Shown here in pieces: positions 6,375 to 8,996 of a stretch of DNA of 8,996 nucleotides; the first letter of the stretch is position 1; each line of letters opens with the position of its first letter. The DNA lies in NCBI GenBank assembly GCA_003241215.1, contig QFOL01000152.1:1-8996 (forward strand), read 5' to 3'. The notes beneath the pieces are model-generated. The model had not been told where the DNA came from, did not search any database, and worked only from the letters and a program-made list of their open reading frames with translations. This stretch comes from Agrobacterium fabrum (GTDB lineage Bacteria; Pseudomonadota; Alphaproteobacteria; Rhizobiales; Rhizobiaceae). A program made the translations under genes and the position numbers.

Positions 6375-6382
6375 GGAGTGCG

Positions 6383-7273
6383 CTAAGCCGCCGCCGCCCG
6401 CATGTCGCGGCGGAAATCGGAGGGCGACATGCCGGCGATTTGGCGAAACGCCTTGTTGAAGGCGCTGACCGAGCCGAAACCGCTTTCCATGGCAATCTGC
6501 AGAATATTGTCCTTGCCGGTCATCAGCATCGCCTGCGCGCGTGAAAGCCGCAGCAGGGTCAGATATTTGATCAGCGTCATGCCCGTGGATTTGCGGAACA
6601 GGTTCATCGCATATTTTGGGTGCAGCGATGCGGCGCGGGCAATCTCCGTCGCGTCGATATCGTCGAGAAAATTGGCGGCGATGAAGTCGCACATGCGCAC
6701 CACGCCGATGGAGGGCGCCATGCCCTCGTCATCCTCCCTGCGTTTGCCATTGGCGGCGGAGGATACGACGGAATAGGGCTCCAGAAACATCCGCTCCACC
6801 CTGAGCAGCAGTTCCTCCACCGCGTGCTGGGCTTTCGCCTGTTCGCCCGAAGTGACGTAACGGAACCAGCGGCCGAAATTCTCTGCATCTGCCCGGTCGG
6901 TCTGCGCACTCACCATCGTCGCACCACCCATCAGCAGGCTGGAAACGGCGGCTGGAAGCCGCATGCGGAAGAAGTGCACCAGCGGCAAATGCGCACCGGC
7001 ATAAAAGGAATCGCTGGAAGAATGGTCCATCTGGTGCGGCTGGCCGCCCCAGAAAATGCACATCTGGCCGGCATCGAGCGTCAAGTCGTGATCGCCCATG
7101 CGATAATGCACCGATCCGGACATGACGTAATTCACTTCCACCTGTGCGTGCCAGTGAGGCCTGAGCATGATGGGCGGATGATTGTGAAAAAGCTGAAGCG
7201 TCGTCGGCATGCCTTCGATGCTGCTTGCACCCGGCTGGTAGAAGGCTCTTTCGGCAATCTTACTTTCCGCCAA
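6383..7273 (-). CDS. AraC-family transcriptional regulator, MelR-like, TTG start
   Basis: This 296-residue regulator is divergent from a sugar ABC transporter and is probably its substrate-responsive activator (inference). The N-terminal cupin-like domain (about residues 25-105) contains RPHWHAQVEVNYVMSG at 38-53 and CIFWGGQPHQM at 72-82. Both closely echo E. coli MelR, the melibiose operon activator (SHWHGQVEVN and LFWACTPHQL). The C-terminal AraC domain has helix-turn-helix motifs at about 207-227 (EIARAASLHPKYAMNLFRK) and 256-277 (ILQIAMESGFGSVSAFNKAF), ending with GMSPSDFRRD. The start is read as TTG at 7273-7271. A stop lies 5 codons upstream in frame and the next ATG is at residue 22, while AAGGGA sits 8 bases before the TTG. 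The C-terminus is a short alanine run. Melibiose itself should not be assumed as the ligand. Confidence 0.9.
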   Translation of the reverse strand: MAESKIAERAFYQPGASSIEGMPTTLQLFHNHPPIMLRPHWHAQVEVNYVMSGSVHYRMGDHDLTLDAGQMCIFWGGQPHQMDHSSSDSFYAGAHLPLVHFFRMRLPAAVSSLLMGGATMVSAQTDRADAENFGRWFRYVTSGEQAKAQHAVEELLLRVERMFLEPYSVVSSAANGKRREDDEGMAPSIGVVRMCDFIAANFLDDIDATEIARAASLHPKYAMNLFRKSTGMTLIKYLTLLRLSRAQAMLMTGKDNILQIAMESGFGSVSAFNKAFRQIAGMSPSDFRRDMRAAAA

Positions 7274-7365
7274 ATCGATGTTCCCTTTTTACGAGACAGA
7301 TTTCCTGTCGCCGCTAATGTGCCCATGTTCGCTGAAGAACGGCAATTGAAAAAGGGAGGTTTTCA
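7274..7365. promoter_or_regulatory. Shared divergent control region of the MelR-like regulator and the sugar-binding protein gene
   Basis: This 92-base gap must carry both promoters and the operator of the regulator. Visible dyads are GACAG-ATTTC-CTGTC (7295-7299 with 7305-7309) and GTTC-GCTGAA-GAAC (7327-7330 with 7337-7340). Each is short, so operator function is only a suggestion. The two ends of the gap carry the two ribosome binding sites. I cannot place -35/-10 boxes with confidence. Confidence 0.4.
7282..7287 (-). promoter_or_regulatory. Ribosome binding site supporting the TTG start of the MelR-like gene
   Basis: On the minus strand AAGGGA (within a longer AAAAAGGGA) lies 8 bases before the TTG at 7273. 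With an in-frame stop 5 codons upstream of that TTG and no ATG before residue 22, this decides the start. Confidence 0.7.
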
Positions 7366-8637
7366 ATGTGCTTGAAATTTCTTGGCGCGTCTACGGCCAT
7401 ACTGCTTCTCGCAGCTCCGGCTTTCGCGCAAACAGAAACCGTCACCATCTGGAGCTGGAATGTCGCGGCTTCCGCGCTGAAATCCACGGTCGAAGGTTTC
7501 AACAAGCAGAATCCGGATATCAAGATCGTCGTTGAAGACCTTGGAAACAATCAGGTTTTTGACAAGACGCTGGCCGCCTGCGCAGCCGGGGGCGATGGTC
7601 TTCCTGATATCGTCACCATTGAAAATTTCGAGGCGGAACTGTTCTGGAGCCGTTTTCCCGACTGTTTCGCCAATCTGACCGAGCTTGGCTATACGCCTGA
7701 GAAACAGGCGATTTTCCCTGATTTCAAGCGCACGGAGCTGGAGGTTGACGGCGTCGCCTATGCGGTGCCGTGGGATTCCGGTCCGGTGGCGGTATTTTAT
7801 CGCCGCGACTTCTATGAGAAGGCAGGCGTCGATCCGGCCACCATCAAAAGCTGGGATGATTTCATCGCCGCCGGCAAGAAGGTCATGGCCGCCAATCCCG
7901 GCACCGTCATGGCGCAGGCCGATTTTAACGGCGATAGCGAATGGTTTCGCATGATCGCCAATGAGCAGGGATGCGGTTACTTTTCGACCGATGGCCAGAA
8001 CATAACCATCAACCAGCCCGCCTGTGTCGCGACACTTGAAAAGGTCAAGGAAATGAAGGACGCCGGCATCATCACGGCGGCGATCTGGGATGAAAAAATC
8101 CAGGCGAATACGGCCGGCAAGGCCGCCAGCCAGATGTATGGCGCCTGGTATGAAGGCACGGTCCGTTCCGGCTCCCCCGATCTTTCCGGCAAATGGGGCG
8201 TCTATCTGATGCCGAGCCTGACGCCGGATGGTCCGCATGCGGCCAATCTCGGTGGTTCGTCGCTGGCGATCAGCTCGACATCCGAACACAAGGAGGCCGC
8301 GTGGAAATATATCGATTACGCGCTGACCACCAATGAAGGTCAGGTGACGATGCTGAAATCCTTCGGCCTCGTTCCCTCGCTGCTGTCAGCCATCGACGAT
8401 CCTTTCGTCAAGGAAAAGCAGGCCTATTGGGGCGGGCAGGCGGTGTGGACCGATATTCTCGCCACCCTGCCGAAGATCGTGCCGAGCCGCGGCACGGCGT
8501 TCCAGTCGGATGCGGATGCGATCTACAAGGCGACGCAGACGAAATATTTCGCCGGCGGTTATCCCGATGCGAAAGCGGCGCTCGACGATGCGGCCAAGCA
8601 GATCGAAACGGCCACGGGGCTGCCGGTCGCGGAGTAA
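7366..8637 (+). CDS. Carbohydrate ABC transporter periplasmic substrate-binding protein (solute-binding protein family 1)
   Basis: This 423-residue protein is the periplasmic receptor of a sugar ABC importer. Residues 1-21 form a signal peptide: a short basic start, a hydrophobic core AILLLAAPAFA, and a predicted cleavage after AFA before QTET. The mature protein has family 1 landmarks: TVTIWSWN at 25-32, the GLPDIVTIEN segment at 78-87, and DGVAYAVPWDSGPVAVFYRR at 128-147, followed by DFYEKAG, the typical hinge and sugar-cleft region. ALDDAAKQIE is near the C-terminus. Length is normal for the family. ATG at 7366 is preceded by GGGAGG with 6 bases between; a TTG at the third codon is a minor alternative. 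It is followed, after a 261-base gap holding a large palindrome, by a MalF-type permease. The sugar is unknown; the MelR-like regulator upstream hints at an oligosaccharide or galactoside (weak inference). Confidence 0.95.
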   Translation: MCLKFLGASTAILLLAAPAFAQTETVTIWSWNVAASALKSTVEGFNKQNPDIKIVVEDLGNNQVFDKTLAACAAGGDGLPDIVTIENFEAELFWSRFPDCFANLTELGYTPEKQAIFPDFKRTELEVDGVAYAVPWDSGPVAVFYRRDFYEKAGVDPATIKSWDDFIAAGKKVMAANPGTVMAQADFNGDSEWFRMIANEQGCGYFSTDGQNITINQPACVATLEKVKEMKDAGIITAAIWDEKIQANTAGKAASQMYGAWYEGTVRSGSPDLSGKWGVYLMPSLTPDGPHAANLGGSSLAISSTSEHKEAAWKYIDYALTTNEGQVTMLKSFGLVPSLLSAIDDPFVKEKQAYWGGQAVWTDILATLPKIVPSRGTAFQSDADAIYKATQTKYFAGGYPDAKAALDDAAKQIETATGLPVAE

Positions 8638-8898
8638 GCCGGCAGCTGTTTATGAACGGAGTGGGTGCCACGAATTTCTTCTCCCCGAGGGGGAGAAGCC
8701 CGCGGCAGCGGGATGAGGGGGCAAGGGTGCGGCCTATCGCTGACGTTGCCCCCTCATCCGACCCTTCGGGCCACCTTCTCCCCCTCGGGGAGAAGAAACG
8801 CGCCGCACCGCCTTGCAATGGTCTCGCCCTCAAACGGGGCGGGCTTCTTTCAAGCTTTTCCATTTACCCGGCAAAACCGCCGGCATCTGGAGGTCACC
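8638..8898 (+). other. Intergenic region between the ABC binding protein and the first permease
   Basis: This 261-base gap is mostly the palindromic element at 8675-8798. The remaining 100 bases hold a weak dyad, CGCCC (8825-8829) with GGGCG (8837-8841), followed by CTTCTTTC. That might cause some termination, but it is too short to call. The ribosome binding site of the permease (GGAGG, 8889-8893) ends the region. No gene is visible; open frames across it only read through the palindrome. Confidence 0.6.
8675..8798. repeat. Large nested palindromic repeat element between ABC binding-protein and permease genes
   Basis: Outer arms at 8675-8698 and 8775-8798 are perfect inverted copies (24 of 24). 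Inner arms GGATGAGGGGGCAA (8711-8724) and TTGCCCCCTCATCC (8746-8759) are also perfect (14 of 14), leaving a 21-base end loop. Between outer and inner stems each side has a small hairpin, CCCGC-GGCA-GCGGG (8699-8712) and CCC-TTC-GGG (8762-8770), at matching positions but with different sequence. Each outer arm is also a hairpin on its own (CTTCTCCCC with GGGGAGAAG, 3-base loop). The motif style, a CTTCTCCCC/GGGGAGAAG palindrome joined to GGATGAGGGG, is one I associate with dispersed intergenic repeats of Rhizobiales; this was not checked by a search. In the transcript it lies 37 bases after the binding-protein stop and would fold very stably. Confidence 0.88.
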
Positions 8899-8996
8899 AT
8901 GCCGTCTAGGAACAGGATCGCTTATGCGTTCCTTGCGCCCTATCTCCTGATTTTCGCCACCTTCTGGGTCTGGCCGATCATCAGCTCGTTCATGCT
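8899..8996 (+). CDS. Carbohydrate ABC transporter permease, MalF-like, N-terminal fragment cut by the window end
   Basis: An ATG at 8899 with GGAGG 5 bases upstream opens a frame that runs off the window after 32 complete codons. The residues begin MPSRNRIAYAFLAPYLLIFA and continue FWVWPIISSFM. The basic start followed by AFLAPYLLIF and a W-PI-SSF segment is the typical first membrane helix of the MalF-type (sugar permease 1) subunit of carbohydrate ABC importers. Its place directly after a family 1 binding protein supports this. A second permease (MalG-type) and possibly an ATPase should follow outside the window. The EAA loop that contacts the ATPase is not in view. Confidence 0.88.
   Translation, partial: MPSRNRIAYAFLAPYLLIFATFWVWPIISSFM

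Noticed and set aside
6193..6495. Open frames crossing the palindromic element at 6259-6374 as small genes
   Set aside because: They read through the repeat and into the antisense of the MelR-like gene; they lack a ribosome binding site and any recognisable domain.
7282..7357. Inverted pair TCCCTTTTT (7282-7290) and AAAAAGGGA (7349-7357) as an operator
   Set aside because: These are simply the ribosome binding regions of two divergent genes facing each other.
8825..8841. CGCCC/GGGCG dyad followed by CTTCTTTC as an intrinsic terminator before the ABC permease
   Set aside because: A 5-bp stem and broken T-run are too weak, and termination here would cut the permease from its operon.
8408..8909. 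Open frames across the 8675-8798 palindrome on both strands
   Set aside because: They arise from the GC-rich palindrome and the antisense of the binding protein; no start signals or domains.

Overview
The window looks like a chromosomal segment of an alphaproteobacterium of the Rhizobiaceae (Agrobacterium/Rhizobium-like). The basis is GC-rich coding sequence, strong GGAGG-type ribosome binding sites, a dense set of periplasmic-binding-protein transporters, each with a local regulator, and two large palindromic intergenic elements of the kind scattered through rhizobial genomes. The genus is inferred from style and was not tested by any search. The protein-coding content is a chain of nutrient-uptake and efflux modules. 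I see no phage, plasmid, CRISPR, toxin-antitoxin or defence genes, and no tRNA or rRNA.

Layout, left to right. (1) 1-3010, plus strand: the last 33 codons of a probable beta-hydroxyacid dehydrogenase, followed after 31 bases by a complete three-gene TRAP transporter: DctP-type binding protein, DctQ-type small permease and DctM-type large permease. The two permease genes overlap by 4 bases. A strong GC-rich hairpin lies between the binding protein gene and the permease genes. (2) 3035-3931, minus strand: a GcvA-type LysR regulator convergent on the TRAP operon, with only 24 bases between the stop codons. (3) 4017-6179: a divergent pair made of a fosmidomycin-resistance-type MFS exporter (fsr, minus) and a NimR/YeaM-like AraC regulator (plus). 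They share a 123-base control region containing a conspicuous inverted repeat. (4) 6180-6382: a gap between convergent genes that holds a bipartite palindromic repeat. (5) 6383-8996: a MelR-like AraC regulator (minus, TTG start) divergent from a carbohydrate ABC transporter. The ABC system's binding protein is complete, and its first permease is cut by the window end. Between them, 8675-8798 holds a second, larger nested palindrome.

How the parts work together: each transporter has an adjacent regulator that plausibly senses its substrate. Both uptake operons place a strong RNA hairpin exactly between the abundant periplasmic binding protein gene and the less abundant permease genes. This fits processing or partial termination that raises binding-protein output, but that is an inference. 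The most interesting signals here are non-coding: the two palindromic elements, and in particular the paired compensatory changes in the first, which argue that its small hairpins are individually maintained. I found no convincing undescribed protein system.
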